DNA of 64,000 nucleotides from an uncultured bacterium (GTDB lineage: Bacteria; Pseudomonadota; Alphaproteobacteria; Sphingomonadales; Sphingomonadaceae): positions 95,270-159,269 of the forward strand of contig CAISGR010000103.1 of the NCBI GenBank assembly GCA_903884945.1, given 5' to 3'. Position numbers and translations under genes: made by a program. Position 1 is the first letter of the stretch. Every line of letters begins with the position of its first letter. This document shows positions 1-7,414 of this stretch, piece by piece. The notes under the pieces were generated by a model. That model was not told where the DNA came from. It did no database searches and worked only from the letters and a program-made list of their open reading frames with translations.

Positions 1-1
1 T

Positions 2-991
2 GGCTCGGGCAAGTCGACCCTGCTGCGGGCCGCCAACGGGCTCAACAAGGTCACGCGCGGCCATGTGCTGGTGCGCGACGGGCTCGGCTCCAGGGATATC
101 GCTGCCTGCGACGAGGCGACGCTGCGCCATATCCGCCGCAACCGCGTGGCGATGGTGTTCCAGCAATTCGCGCTCCTGCCGTGGCGCACGGTGCGCGAGA
201 ATGTCGCGTTCGGGCTCGAGCTGCGCGGCACGCCCAGGGCCGAGATCGCGGAGATCGTCGACGCGCGGCTGGCCCTGGTCGGGCTCGACAAATGGGCCGA
301 TCGCTATGCCGGCGAGCTGTCGGGCGGCATGCAGCAGCGCGTCGGCCTCGCCCGCGCCTTTGCGACCGATGCCGATATCCTGCTGATGGACGAGCCCTTT
401 TCGGCGCTCGATCCGCTGATCCGGGCCAAGCTGCAGGATGAACTGCTGAGCCTGCAGGAGCAGGTGCAGAAGACCATCCTGTTCGTCAGCCACGATCTCG
501 ACGAGGCGCTGAAGCTCGGCGACCAGGTGACGATCCTGGAGGGCGGCCACATCATCCAGAGCGGCACCGGCGAGGATATCGTGCTGCGCCCGGCGACCGA
601 TTATGTCGCTGAATTCGTCCGCCACATGAACCCGCTCAACGTGATGAACGGCAGTTCGGTCATGCGCGCCGCGGCGGCGCTGGCGGAGGAGGACGGCCGG
701 CTCCGGCTCGACGAGCATGGCCGCTATTGGCTCGGCGGCGGCGAAGGCCTGGGCAGGGTGACCATGGCCGGTGCGGAGCACGTCGTCACGATGATCGACG
801 ATCCCGATGCGCAGGTCGATTTCCCCGACAATGTCGTGGCGTGCCCGTCGAGCGTCTCGGTCAGGACGCTGATCCGGATCTGCGCTGAATCGGCGCATCC
901 GGTGCTGCTGGTGGAAGACGGGCGGCTGGTAGGCGTTTGCTCGGGCACCGACATCCTGCGCGCGCTGCGGCAGCGCCCGGCGGGCGCTTAG
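2..991 (+). CDS. Choline/glycine-betaine ABC transporter ATP-binding protein (5' end missing)
   Basis: ATPase subunit of a quaternary-ammonium (ProV/ChoV type) importer, acting at the cytoplasmic face of the inner membrane. The reading frame is already open at base 2 and begins inside the Walker A loop (GSGKST). It continues with a Q-loop (FQQFALLP), signature (LSGGMQQR), Walker B (LLMDEPFSALD) and H-loop (SHDLDEA). The C-terminal ~100 residues form the CBS-like regulatory region typical of ProV/ChoV. About 60 N-terminal residues lie outside the window. Choline-sulfatase lies on the far side of the prophage, which supports a choline/osmoprotectant role. The exact substrate is inferred. Confidence 0.9.
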   Translation, partial: GSGKSTLLRAANGLNKVTRGHVLVRDGLGSRDIAACDEATLRHIRRNRVAMVFQQFALLPWRTVRENVAFGLELRGTPRAEIAEIVDARLALVGLDKWADRYAGELSGGMQQRVGLARAFATDADILLMDEPFSALDPLIRAKLQDELLSLQEQVQKTILFVSHDLDEALKLGDQVTILEGGHIIQSGTGEDIVLRPATDYVAEFVRHMNPLNVMNGSSVMRAAAALAEEDGRLRLDEHGRYWLGGGEGLGRVTMAGAEHVVTMIDDPDAQVDFPDNVVACPSSVSVRTLIRICAESAHPVLLVEDGRLVGVCSGTDILRALRQRPAGA

Positions 992-1008
992 GTCGTCGTG
1001 CCCTTATC

Positions 1009-1030
1009 GGGCCGGCGGACGCGCCGGCCC
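1009..1030 (+). terminator. Terminator-like hairpin after the ABC transporter gene
   Basis: A perfect 9-bp stem (GGGCCGGCG / CGCCGGCCC) with a 4-nt loop starts 18 bases after the transporter stop codon. There is no clean T-run behind it, so it may act as a weak or factor-assisted terminator. Confidence 0.5.
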
Positions 1031-1180
1031 ACCTGTTTCCCGCCCTGATGCGCGCCGCCGGGTTGATCGGGGGCGTCGATTCAAATCCGGCCGGGGCTCT
1101 GGAAATATGCGCGCGGACGGGGCGCTGTGCCGGCCCTGCCGCGCTCTTTCACATGGTCGGACATGTCGGGCAGGCATCCA

Positions 1181-1221
1181 GCCCTGTTCCGGCGAAGGCT
1201 CACCCTGTTATGCGCCCTGTT
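1181..1221. other. Prophage left-end region: three CCCTGTT transposase-type sites
   Basis: CCCTGTT occurs at 1182-1188, 1203-1209 and 1215-1221. The same heptamer in opposite orientation (AACAGGG) is clustered at 42266-42386 on the far side of the phage genes. Inverted arrays of short sites at the two termini are what MuA-type transposases bind. ATGCG precedes the third site (1210-1214) and also follows the last right-end site (42389-42393), so it is a candidate 5-bp target duplication. Two sites would then lie outside the prophage, so the exact end is not settled. Confidence 0.6.
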
Positions 1222-1511
1222 GTTAGGTGACAGTTGATGCTGGAGTGGCGGGATAATCCGGCATTGCGCGGGACAATGTGGGACGAATGGCGGAAATCCG
1301 GGCCTTTCGGAAAATGCCCAAAAAAAATTGGCGTCTCGGCGGTGTCTAGAGTGCGGGGCGTTTTAGACATCGTTTTGACAGGAGCGGCTGGAATCGGGCC
1401 TTTACCCTCTCAGGGCTTCTTAGAGGCCTCTAAGCCGCGGAAAAGCGCCATCTCAGAGCATCTATAAACGCGGCCGGGCAGCGGGAACGATGGCACGGCG
1501 CCTTGCGGAAG

Positions 1512-1635
1512 TGGGACCCTGAGGGGCCCAGTTCGGCGCGAGGGTCCCAGTTCGCGCAAAGCCGCAGAAAACCGCAGATTCTCCGGGGAGTCTCGGCGAA
1601 GGGACCAGACAATCGCCGAATTGGAACTGGGACCC
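1512..1635. repeat. Inverted repeats of TGGGACCC
   Basis: TGGGACCCT at 1512-1520 pairs with AGGGTCCCA at 1541-1549. GGGTCCCAGTT at 1542-1552 is also the exact reverse complement of AACTGGGACCC at 1625-1635. The cluster lies just beyond the 3' end of the leftward accessory genes, so it may be a terminator or a protein-binding array. Confidence 0.45.
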
Positions 1636-1646
1636 TTTTGCTGCGG

Positions 1647-1889
1647 CTACCGACGATCAATGGGAGAGATCATCGTCCACCCTTTGAGGCCGCAGTGCGA
1701 GCAGCGCAGACGGTTCTGATAATCGTTGCAGGTTACAGCACCGCGAACGCGCGCGACGAGATCGGAGGTAAGCCAGATCTCCTGGCGGTGACACCTGCAC
1801 CGGATCGAGACGTGCGTCGCGCCGTTGAGGTGCTCAGCAAGCGGGATGTTCGGCCATCTGGGGCCGGTTTGCCAGATCGGGTTCGGCAT
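1647..1889 (-). CDS. Small cysteine-rich (zinc-ribbon-like) hypothetical protein
   Basis: 80 aa. A CRC motif near residue 31 and a CSHC motif near residue 66, with one more Cys between, suggest a small zinc ribbon. The gene lies 14 bases after the stop of the next gene upstream and is probably the last of a three-gene leftward unit. No strong Shine-Dalgarno sequence precedes the ATG. Function unknown. It lies inside the inferred prophage left end, so it is probably phage cargo. Confidence 0.55.
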   Translation of the reverse strand: MPNPIWQTGPRWPNIPLAEHLNGATHVSIRCRCHRQEIWLTSDLVARVRGAVTCNDYQNRLRCSHCGLKGWTMISPIDRR

Positions 1890-1903
1890 TGGAGGTCATC
1901 TCA

Positions 1904-2104
1904 TCAATTATGCGCAGCCGAGATCGCCTGGATCGCCCGGAGTGCGGCGACGAGCTTGGGCGCTCCCCAAAAGGTCGCCGCAATCAGTCGTTGATACTCC
2001 GGCGAACTACCGGTGCGGTTCCCGTCCTTGGCTACCGAGGCTTGCAGCTGCTCGATTTGCGCCATCACGTCGAGGATCTCGGGTGATATGACTGAACCCG
2101 GCAT
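1904..2104 (-). CDS. Small hypothetical protein
   Basis: 66 aa, mostly helical, with no family recognised. Its ATG overlaps the stop of the preceding gene in a TGATG arrangement, which argues for a real, translationally coupled gene. A TTG three bases upstream is an alternative start. Middle gene of the leftward accessory unit at the prophage left end. Confidence 0.6.
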   Translation of the reverse strand: MPGSVISPEILDVMAQIEQLQASVAKDGNRTGSSPEYQRLIAATFWGAPKLVAALRAIQAISAAHN

Positions 2105-2343
2105 CAATAGACCACCGCCTCAAGAGCCGCGTCCTCCAAGGCTGCATGCATCTCACCTTCTGCCTGGAGTTCATTGAGGCGCTTCGAGATCGCCTGCTCG
2201 TCGCCGTCCCGGGGAAAATGCGGGTCGGTCTTGGCTGCCTTGGCGAGCAGGCCGATCGCATCTTCGCGGCCGGCTTGCTTCAGCAGCCAGCGGCCGAGCG
2301 GTTCGGCCTGCCCAACATAGCGAGGGGCATCGGCGGTAGGCAT
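2104..2343 (-). CDS. YozE/SAM-like small protein
   Basis: 79 aa. The pattern WLLKQ-x-GREDAIGLLA-x(5)-DPHFP matches the YozE SAM-like fold, a small helical domain of unknown role. The ATG at 2343 is preceded by AAGGAG at a suitable distance, which decides it over an upstream start that would add 23 residues. First gene of the leftward accessory unit. Biological function not known. Confidence 0.7.
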   Translation of the reverse strand: MPTADAPRYVGQAEPLGRWLLKQAGREDAIGLLAKAAKTDPHFPRDGDEQAISKRLNELQAEGEMHAALEDAALEAVVY

Positions 2344-2519
2344 GATCGTTCTCCTTCGACTCGGGTGTCGATGAGAACAAAAATAGAACGCCGTTGCAAG
2401 GGGCGCTGTCATATTTCGTATGCGCGTAGGCGCGCAGAGGTGCTAGGCTTAACAGAACTGCCAAAGCACATATGCGGGTCAACACCCCTCAGGTGCGTCA
2501 ACTCGAAGGGCATTGGTTC

Positions 2520-3296
2520 ATGCTAAGTTGCTACTTGGACGACAGTGATAATGACCAAGGTCCAGTATTGTCGCTCGCTGGATATTTTGGCAAGCCGGAC
2601 GATTTTAAGCAATTTGAAATAGAATGTAATGAGTTATTTGCTGAGTATGGAATTTCTGTATTTCACTCCATGAAATTTCATCATGGAAAGGGAGATTTCA
2701 AGGGGTGGGGCGCACTGGAAAAGAGGGAATTTGTCGAAAGGTTGCGCCAGATAGTATATAGTTGCAATATGTCTGGCATTTGTTCATCGGTAAATAAGGA
2801 ATATTTCAAAAACAACCTCAAGAAAAATCTGGACAGAGAACTTTCCAGCATGTCCCCATTGGGATACGCCTTTGCTAAGATTGTTTATGCGATTCCTCAG
2901 AAATTATCATCTTATAGTAATTGGCCAATTTCATTCATCGTTGAAAGTGGCAACTCGAATGATGGGAACATAGAAAAGTACTTTAGCTATGCAAAGCGGG
3001 AATTCCCTGCGCCATCTGGGATATTCGACACCATTTCTTTCGTAGGAAAGAATGAATGCAGGGCTGTTCAGCTGGCAGATTTTCTAGCCTTCTATGGTAG
3101 AAAAAACGCGGAACTGTGGGAAAAAGGCGAGTACCGTTATGCTTCTTTTGAGGATGACTACCTTAGCATCATGATGAAGAATAACGATGTTCTGCATCAT
3201 TTTGAACGTAGTTATCTAAAGGTGCATGATGAAGTGATAGGACCCGGATTGATACTGCCAGGGTTCACTTTACTCCCCAAGAATGGAGGCCTTTGA
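2520..3296 (+). CDS. DUF3800-family protein
   Basis: 258 aa from this ATG, which follows GAAGG by ten bases. An in-frame ATG at 2472 adds 16 residues but has no binding site. The N-terminus MLSCYLDDSD and the late QLADFLAFYGRK segment match DUF3800, a RNase H-like fold with acidic residues. Members are often found among mobile-element and defence genes, but the biochemical role is unsettled. The gene is visibly AT-rich with rare-codon use, unlike every neighbour, so it is probably a recent acquisition. It sits between the prophage left end and the repressor. Antiphage activity is an inference. Confidence 0.75.
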   Translation: MLSCYLDDSDNDQGPVLSLAGYFGKPDDFKQFEIECNELFAEYGISVFHSMKFHHGKGDFKGWGALEKREFVERLRQIVYSCNMSGICSSVNKEYFKNNLKKNLDRELSSMSPLGYAFAKIVYAIPQKLSSYSNWPISFIVESGNSNDGNIEKYFSYAKREFPAPSGIFDTISFVGKNECRAVQLADFLAFYGRKNAELWEKGEYRYASFEDDYLSIMMKNNDVLHHFERSYLKVHDEVIGPGLILPGFTLLPKNGGL

Positions 3297-3311
3297 CTAT
3301 CCTGAATCCGC

Positions 3312-3833
3312 CTAGCCGAGCGGTGTTATCGATTTTAGCGTCGCCTCGCAGCTGGCGTTGTCAACCGACCCTATCGCCTCCGCAGGCATAAGCGCGTTGA
3401 ACGGGTTGCGCGCGCGAAACACCATCTTGATATAATGCCGGCCGTCCTTGTCGACCGGCTGAATCCAGGTGTTCGAATGCTCGAACGATCCCGGGTCGTT
3501 CAGGCTCGCTTTGACCTGGTCGACCAGCGAGCGGTTCGATCCATCCCAGGCACTCAGGCAATGAAGGCCTTTGCGCTTCTCTTCGGTCCGCTCTGCGGTC
3601 GCCTTGTTGGCCGCGATCTTGTCCGCTTCCGCCTGAGCCTGCGCGACCTGGGCGGTTTCCGCGCGGTCGCGCTCTTCATCTGCGCGCAGCGCCTTCTGGT
3701 TTGCGCTTTCTCCCCATATTCCCAGGGCGAAGACAACCAAGGCGATCAGAAGCCACCTTGGCGTGCCGCGGAGGACCGGCCCATCCGAAACCGGCGCCGC
3801 CAGGAACTCGACGAGCGGTGATCTGCCTGGCAT
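3312..3833 (-). CDS. Membrane-anchored coiled-coil protein next to the repressor
   Basis: 173 aa. One transmembrane helix at about residues 27-44 (LLIALVVFALGIW) is followed by a charged, Ala/Glu/Lys-rich coiled coil (about 50-90). A C-terminal globular domain contains Cys residues (CLSAWDGS; NASCEATL). It starts 9 bases after the repressor stop, so it is probably co-transcribed with the repressor and expressed in the lysogen. That position suits an exclusion or lysogenic-conversion function, but none is shown. It converges on the DUF3800 gene. Confidence 0.7.
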   Translation of the reverse strand: MPGRSPLVEFLAAPVSDGPVLRGTPRWLLIALVVFALGIWGESANQKALRADEERDRAETAQVAQAQAEADKIAANKATAERTEEKRKGLHCLSAWDGSNRSLVDQVKASLNDPGSFEHSNTWIQPVDKDGRHYIKMVFRARNPFNALMPAEAIGSVDNASCEATLKSITPLG

Positions 3834-3842
3834 CCCAACCCC

Positions 3843-4556
3843 CTATAGTTTGGCGAGCATACGCGCCCTAACACGCGCGATCGCAAAGACATCGCCACCC
3901 TGCAAATCGGCGGCGGTCACAAAGATCGCGTCGGGGGAGTCAAGCTCCCCGGCGACGCCACGGTTGCTGTAGCGCGCAACGAACGGCCCAGCGGTACCTC
4001 GGAAGATGCATATCCACTTCTCGGCCGGCCCGGCGGCATCGATGTCCGCACATATGATTGCGTCCCCTTCCTCCAAGCCGAGGGCATCGTAGTCGGAGGG
4101 AAGCTCGGTAATCCAAAGCCCACTGGATGTCCCCAGGCGTCGATTGAGCCAGTCCTTGCGATAGGGCACCGTCTCTATCGGGTCGCCCTTTCCCGTGTCC
4201 GTCAAGTTCATAAGCCGGTACCGGGGGATCGAGACCCACTCAGCATCCCGCACGTCGGCCACGGACGAAGACGTGCCGGTGTCGCCGAACATGAGCCAGC
4301 GCGGCGCCACCCCCAACACATCCGAAAGCGGGAATATGTCATCCGCTTTCGGGATGGCCTGGCCCGCTTTGTATCGACTGAAGGTGCTGGTCGGGATGCG
4401 CGCCAGCTTAGCGAAATAGGAATCGGGCAGTCCGAGGCGCTCCAGCGTCTCGCGCAGACGCGATCCGAACGCCTCTTTGAAAGGATCGGCTTGACTGTCC
4501 CGTTTATGGGATGCATTGTCCCGTTCTAGGGAAACAGTGGAAGATTTACGGGCCAT
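3843..4556 (-). CDS. Phage repressor, XRE-type HTH plus S24-like C-terminus
   Basis: 237 aa. A helix-turn-helix at about residues 32-78 (SYFAKLARIPTSTFSRYKAG) follows a basic N-terminal tail. The C-terminal half resembles the LexA/CI S24 peptidase-like fold (LGLEEGDAIICADI; KWICIFRG). It should hold the prophage silent by blocking the rightward early genes. ATG 4556 is preceded by GAAAGG. An upstream start adds 11 residues. Two operators (4498-4532) lie inside its own first 20 codons, so autoregulation from within the gene is possible. Confidence 0.85.
   Translation of the reverse strand: MARKSSTVSLERDNASHKRDSQADPFKEAFGSRLRETLERLGLPDSYFAKLARIPTSTFSRYKAGQAIPKADDIFPLSDVLGVAPRWLMFGDTGTSSSVADVRDAEWVSIPRYRLMNLTDTGKGDPIETVPYRKDWLNRRLGTSSGLWITELPSDYDALGLEEGDAIICADIDAAGPAEKWICIFRGTAGPFVARYSNRGVAGELDSPDAIFVTAADLQGGDVFAIARVRARMLAKL
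4491..4519 (+). promoter_or_regulatory. Candidate early promoter (Pe) with TTGACT -35
   Basis: TTGACT at 4491-4496 is a good -35 box. A weak -10 (CATTGT, 4514-4519) follows at 17 bp. Two operator repeats cover the spacer and the start region, so a bound repressor would occlude RNA polymerase. Promoter identity is inferred. Confidence 0.45.
4498..4511. promoter_or_regulatory. Operator O1, TCCC-N6-GGGA
   Basis: Inverted repeat TCCC GTTTAT GGGA. It overlaps the candidate early promoter and lies within the repressor's N-terminal codons. Confidence 0.6.
4519..4532. promoter_or_regulatory. Operator O2, TCCC-N6-GGGA
   Basis: Inverted repeat TCCC GTTCTA GGGA. It is centred 21 bp (two helical turns) from O1, consistent with cooperative binding on one DNA face. 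Confidence 0.6.
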
Positions 4557-4827
4557 GGATAGCCTTTCGTCCCATCCGGAGGACATCAAGGCCGCGATCA
4601 GGAAGCTTTACGGCTCCCTTCTCGCGTTCGAGCGCGCCAAAGGGCTGCCGGCCAATTCGGCCCGCGACGTTCTGCGCGGAAAATCGGTGACGAGGACCGC
4701 CAAGGCGATCGCCGACGAGCTGGACGCTCCTGTGCAACAGCTGTTTCCTAATCGGTTCTTGTCCCTAGTTCGGGACAATAGCAGCGATGCCATAGCCACG
4801 CACCGTCTAAATGCGGGGGCGCGCTAG
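4555..4827 (+). CDS. ner: Ner-like DNA-binding regulator (Nlp/Ner family)
   Basis: 90 aa. The segment DIKAAIRKLYGSLLAFERAK plus LPANSARDVLRG and TAKAIADELD matches the Ner/Nlp winged HTH of Mu-like phages. In Mu, Ner turns down repressor and early transcription during lytic growth. Its ATG overlaps the reverse-strand ATG of the repressor (CATG, 4554-4557), so both genes' control elements must lie in each other's coding sequence. TTG 4516 is an alternative start. First gene of the early operon. Confidence 0.8.
   Translation: MDSLSSHPEDIKAAIRKLYGSLLAFERAKGLPANSARDVLRGKSVTRTAKAIADELDAPVQQLFPNRFLSLVRDNSSDAIATHRLNAGAR
4762..4775. promoter_or_regulatory. Operator O3, TCCC-N6-GGGA
   Basis: TTGTCCC TAGTTC GGGACAA (4759-4778) is a perfect 7-bp-arm inverted repeat with the same TCCC-N6-GGGA core as O1 and O2. 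It lies near the end of the ner-like gene, 243 bp from O2. Confidence 0.6.
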
Positions 4828-4829
4828 AC

Positions 4830-6218
4830 ATGGCGACGGCTCCGGTAATTGACGCGCCTGAAGCGAACCCGGTCGAGGAAATCGTCTCGATCCGGATCGA
4901 CCAGATCGACGCGAGCGATCGGCTTCGCCCGATCGACCCGCAATGGGCAGCCGCGCTTGGCGCCGTCATGGCGCGCGAGGGGCAGCGGACACCGATCGAA
5001 GTCTGCCAGCTGCCCGGCCGGGCAGGCTGGAAGCTGGTCACCGGCGGGCACCGCGTCGCGGGTGCTGCACTTGAGGGCATCGAGTATCTGAAGGCGATCA
5101 TCGTCGGCGCCAATCTGGCCGAGCGGCGCATGCGCGAGGTGTCCGAGAACCTGTGGCGCCGCGACCTGAACCCGCTCGATCGCGCCGCGTTCGTCGCCGA
5201 GTTGGTGGCGCTGCACAAAGAGGCGCGCGGCATCGATCCGGCCAAGGACGGGCGCGTCGCCTCCGTCATGACGCGCTGGCAAAAGGCCGTGAAGGAAGAA
5301 GCGGCGGATACAACGGCAACGATTGCCGGTGTATATGGCTGGGGCCAGGACGTGGGTGCGGCGATCGGTCTTTCCGAGCGTACGATCCGCAACGACCTTG
5401 TCCTGTATCGCCGCCTCATGCCCTCGCTGGTTGCTGCCTTGCGCGACCAGAGGCATCCCCTCGCGACGAACGGCGCGCAGCTCCAGGCGCTCGCCAAGCT
5501 GGAGCATGCCGAGCAGGCCCGCGTCGTTGAGACACTTCTTGGCTCGCCCGCAATCAAATCGGTCAACGATGCCCTCGCCAAGGTGCGCGGATCTAACCGG
5601 GCGATCGACCCGGAGGCCAAGCGGCTGTCCGCCTTCATCGGCACTTTCCAGCGCATGGGGCTGGCCGAGAAGAAGGGCGCGCTGGCGCAGCTTGAAGGGC
5701 TGTTACCGGCCGGGACCACCCTGTCCAACGTCGAGGGCGCGCGCGGGAAAAGCGCGCCGGACGAGCGCTACCGGGTCGAACTGATCGATGCGCTCGACGC
5801 CGCTTTCAAGGTCCTCGTGCAGCTCTGCGACGGGGAGTCGGTGGAGGACGAGGACATCCAGGATGCCTGCGGGAAGATCCAGGGCTCGTTGATGGCCGCA
5901 AACGCCGGGGCGATCCCGGCGGTGGAAGCGGCAACTACGCCGATCGCCGAGCCGGTGGCCGAACCGGCCCCGGTACCGGCGGTTGCGATCCGGGCGTCGG
6001 TCAAGCCCGACTACCTCGTCTGCCTGGAGTGCGGCGAGAAGCACGTCCAGCTGAAGCGCCACCTGAGCAAGCATGCGCTGGACGCCGACAGCTACATCGC
6101 GAAGTGGCGCCTGCCGCTCGACTACCCCTTCACTGCGCCGAACGTCTCCGAGGCCCGCCGCCAGGCGGCGAAGAAACTCGGCCTGCGTTCCGGCGCCAAG
6201 CCGGGAGGTAACGCATGA
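4830..6218 (+). CDS. ParB-like protein fused to a MucR/Ros-type zinc-finger domain
   Basis: 462 aa. Residues ~15-110 form a ParB N-terminal (nuclease/CTPase-like) domain with the GGHRVAGA motif. A central helical HTH region follows (IGLSERTIRNDLVLYRRL, about 174-191). The C-terminal ~60 residues carry CLECG-x(5)-LKRHLSKH and AKWRLPLDYPF...SEARRQAAKKLGL, the Ros/MucR zinc-binding DNA-binding fold. The linker is Pro/Ala/Glu-rich. ParB-like genes are known in Mu-like phages of this class; the MucR tail is the odd part. It could regulate transcription or organise phage DNA. It starts 2 bases after ner. Confidence 0.8.
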   Translation: MATAPVIDAPEANPVEEIVSIRIDQIDASDRLRPIDPQWAAALGAVMAREGQRTPIEVCQLPGRAGWKLVTGGHRVAGAALEGIEYLKAIIVGANLAERRMREVSENLWRRDLNPLDRAAFVAELVALHKEARGIDPAKDGRVASVMTRWQKAVKEEAADTTATIAGVYGWGQDVGAAIGLSERTIRNDLVLYRRLMPSLVAALRDQRHPLATNGAQLQALAKLEHAEQARVVETLLGSPAIKSVNDALAKVRGSNRAIDPEAKRLSAFIGTFQRMGLAEKKGALAQLEGLLPAGTTLSNVEGARGKSAPDERYRVELIDALDAAFKVLVQLCDGESVEDEDIQDACGKIQGSLMAANAGAIPAVEAATTPIAEPVAEPAPVPAVAIRASVKPDYLVCLECGEKHVQLKRHLSKHALDADSYIAKWRLPLDYPFTAPNVSEARRQAAKKLGLRSGAKPGGNA

Positions 6219-6346
6219 ACGCACCCGAATATCTGCGCCGGCGCTCGCCGCGCAGCGGCATGACGCCGCTCGATCGCATCATCGTGCTCGGCATCATCGC
6301 CGCGCTGCCGCTGCCCTGGCTGGCCGTCGCGTGGTGGCTGTCATGA
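6215..6346 (+). CDS. Small single-span membrane protein
   Basis: 43 aa with a basic N-terminus and one hydrophobic helix (IIVLGIIAALPLPWLAVAWWL). It overlaps its neighbours by 4 bp at both ends (ATGA), so it is translated in the early operon. No family recognised. Confidence 0.6.
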   Translation: MNAPEYLRRRSPRSGMTPLDRIIVLGIIAALPLPWLAVAWWLS

Positions 6347-6870
6347 CGCCCGTGCAGCTGAAGACGCTCGATTTCGTGCGGTCGTTCAAGGAGCAGTGGG
6401 GCTATGCGCCGAGCTTCCGCGAGATCGGCGACGCCTTCGCGATCTCGCATGTCGCGGCGATGTACCGGGTGGAGACCCTCGTCGCGGCCGGCAAGCTGCG
6501 CTCGACGCACGGCAAGGCGCGCAGCCTGGAGCTGATCGACGACGTCGACCTGACCACGGTTTCGGTGGCGGACCTGCGCGCCGAGCTGGCGCGGCGCGGC
6601 GAAGTCCCGGGTGCGCTGTCGGTGCCGGAGCGGCGGGTGATGGGCCGGCGCGCGGTCACCTGCGCGGCGGACTGCTGCGATATCGCGGTGCGGGTCGGGC
6701 ACCTAATGTGCCGCCATCACTGGTTCCAGGTGCCGTTCGCCCTTCGCGAGGCGATCAAGACCGCCCACGCCCTGGCCCGCGAGACGGGCGAGACCGGCGA
6801 CGCCGATCGCTTCGGCGAACTGGTGCTTGAGGCGCGCGAGCTGGTCGCGGGCCGGAGGGAAGCGGCATGA
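6343..6870 (+). CDS. LexA-type winged-helix DNA-binding protein
   Basis: 175 aa. The first ~65 residues (MTPVQLKTLDFVRSFKEQWG, then PSFREIGDAFAIS) match the LexA N-terminal winged helix. The S24 autoproteolysis domain of LexA is absent. Instead there is a Cys/His cluster (CAADCC...MCRHHW, about 107-128) that could bind a metal. Probably an early transcription regulator. It overlaps both neighbours by 4 bp. Confidence 0.7.
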   Translation: MTPVQLKTLDFVRSFKEQWGYAPSFREIGDAFAISHVAAMYRVETLVAAGKLRSTHGKARSLELIDDVDLTTVSVADLRAELARRGEVPGALSVPERRVMGRRAVTCAADCCDIAVRVGHLMCRHHWFQVPFALREAIKTAHALARETGETGDADRFGELVLEARELVAGRREAA

Positions 6871-7070
6871 GCCCGAGCGAGCGCCTGAAGCGGCACCGCG
6901 AGGAGATGCAGCGCGCGCTGGCCGACGGCATCTCGCTGGCCGAGGCGCGCGAGCGGATGGCCAGCGACCGGCATCGCGCCGCGCAATCGCTGCTCGATTC
7001 GAAGCGCGCCGGCGTGCCCGCGCCGCGCGAGCGGGTGCCGCTGCCCGAGCAATGGTGGCAGCAGCTGTGA
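6867..7070 (+). CDS. Small helical hypothetical protein
   Basis: 67 aa, highly charged, predicted helical (SERLKRHREEMQRALADG). The ATG overlaps the previous stop by 4 bp. No family recognised. Early operon. Confidence 0.6.
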   Translation: MSPSERLKRHREEMQRALADGISLAEARERMASDRHRAAQSLLDSKRAGVPAPRERVPLPEQWWQQL

Positions 7071-7414
7071 GGCGCGGTTCCCACCCCAAGCGCATCGCGC
7101 CGCCCAGCCTGCGCCTGCCGCGCGAGCCGATCTCCGGCGCCCAGGTCGAGCGCCTGCTCGCCCTCGCCGACCGCATCGCGCAAATCCGCGAAGAGGTCGC
7201 GACCGAGGCGACCCAGGCGGGCACCCGGCGCTACCTCGCGGGCAGTCCGATGACCGTCTCGCAGCCGTTGCCGGTCGACCGGCCGACGCCGGTCCTGACG
7301 CCGTCGATCATCGTGCCCGGCCAGCCGATCGCCGCGAGCCGCGCGCCGTGCCCTCGCTGCGGGACGCGCGGCGACATCGGCTGCGCCCACCAACGCCCGA
7401 TGGAGGCCCTGTGA
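7052..7414 (+). CDS. Hypothetical protein with C-terminal CxxC motif
   Basis: 120 aa from ATG 7052. A GTG at 7067, overlapping the previous stop by 4 bp, is an equally plausible start. A central helix (QVERLLALADRIAQIREEV) is followed by a Pro-rich linker and a C-terminal CPRCGTRGDIGCAH, which looks like half of a zinc ribbon. Function unknown. Confidence 0.6.
   Translation: MVAAAVRRGSHPKRIAPPSLRLPREPISGAQVERLLALADRIAQIREEVATEATQAGTRRYLAGSPMTVSQPLPVDRPTPVLTPSIIVPGQPIAASRAPCPRCGTRGDIGCAHQRPMEAL

Larger units (their letters stand above)
992..1646. other. Gene-poor stretch with the prophage left end
   Basis: No convincing gene here. It contains the transporter hairpin, the CCCTGTT array and two half-sites resembling the phage operator (GGGACA, GGGACG near 1270-1285). 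It also has a CTCAGGG/CCTCTAAG-rich palindromic stretch near 1405-1435 and an inverted-repeat cluster at 1512-1635. Short open frames here lack ribosome binding sites and recognisable sequence. Confidence 0.5.

Noticed and set aside
1234..1467. 77-codon open frame downstream of the left terminal sites
   Set aside because: No ribosome binding site, no recognisable sequence, and it runs through palindromic non-coding sequence.
1503..1994. 163-codon rightward frame
   Set aside because: Antisense to the small leftward genes, which have coupled starts and stops and a good SD.
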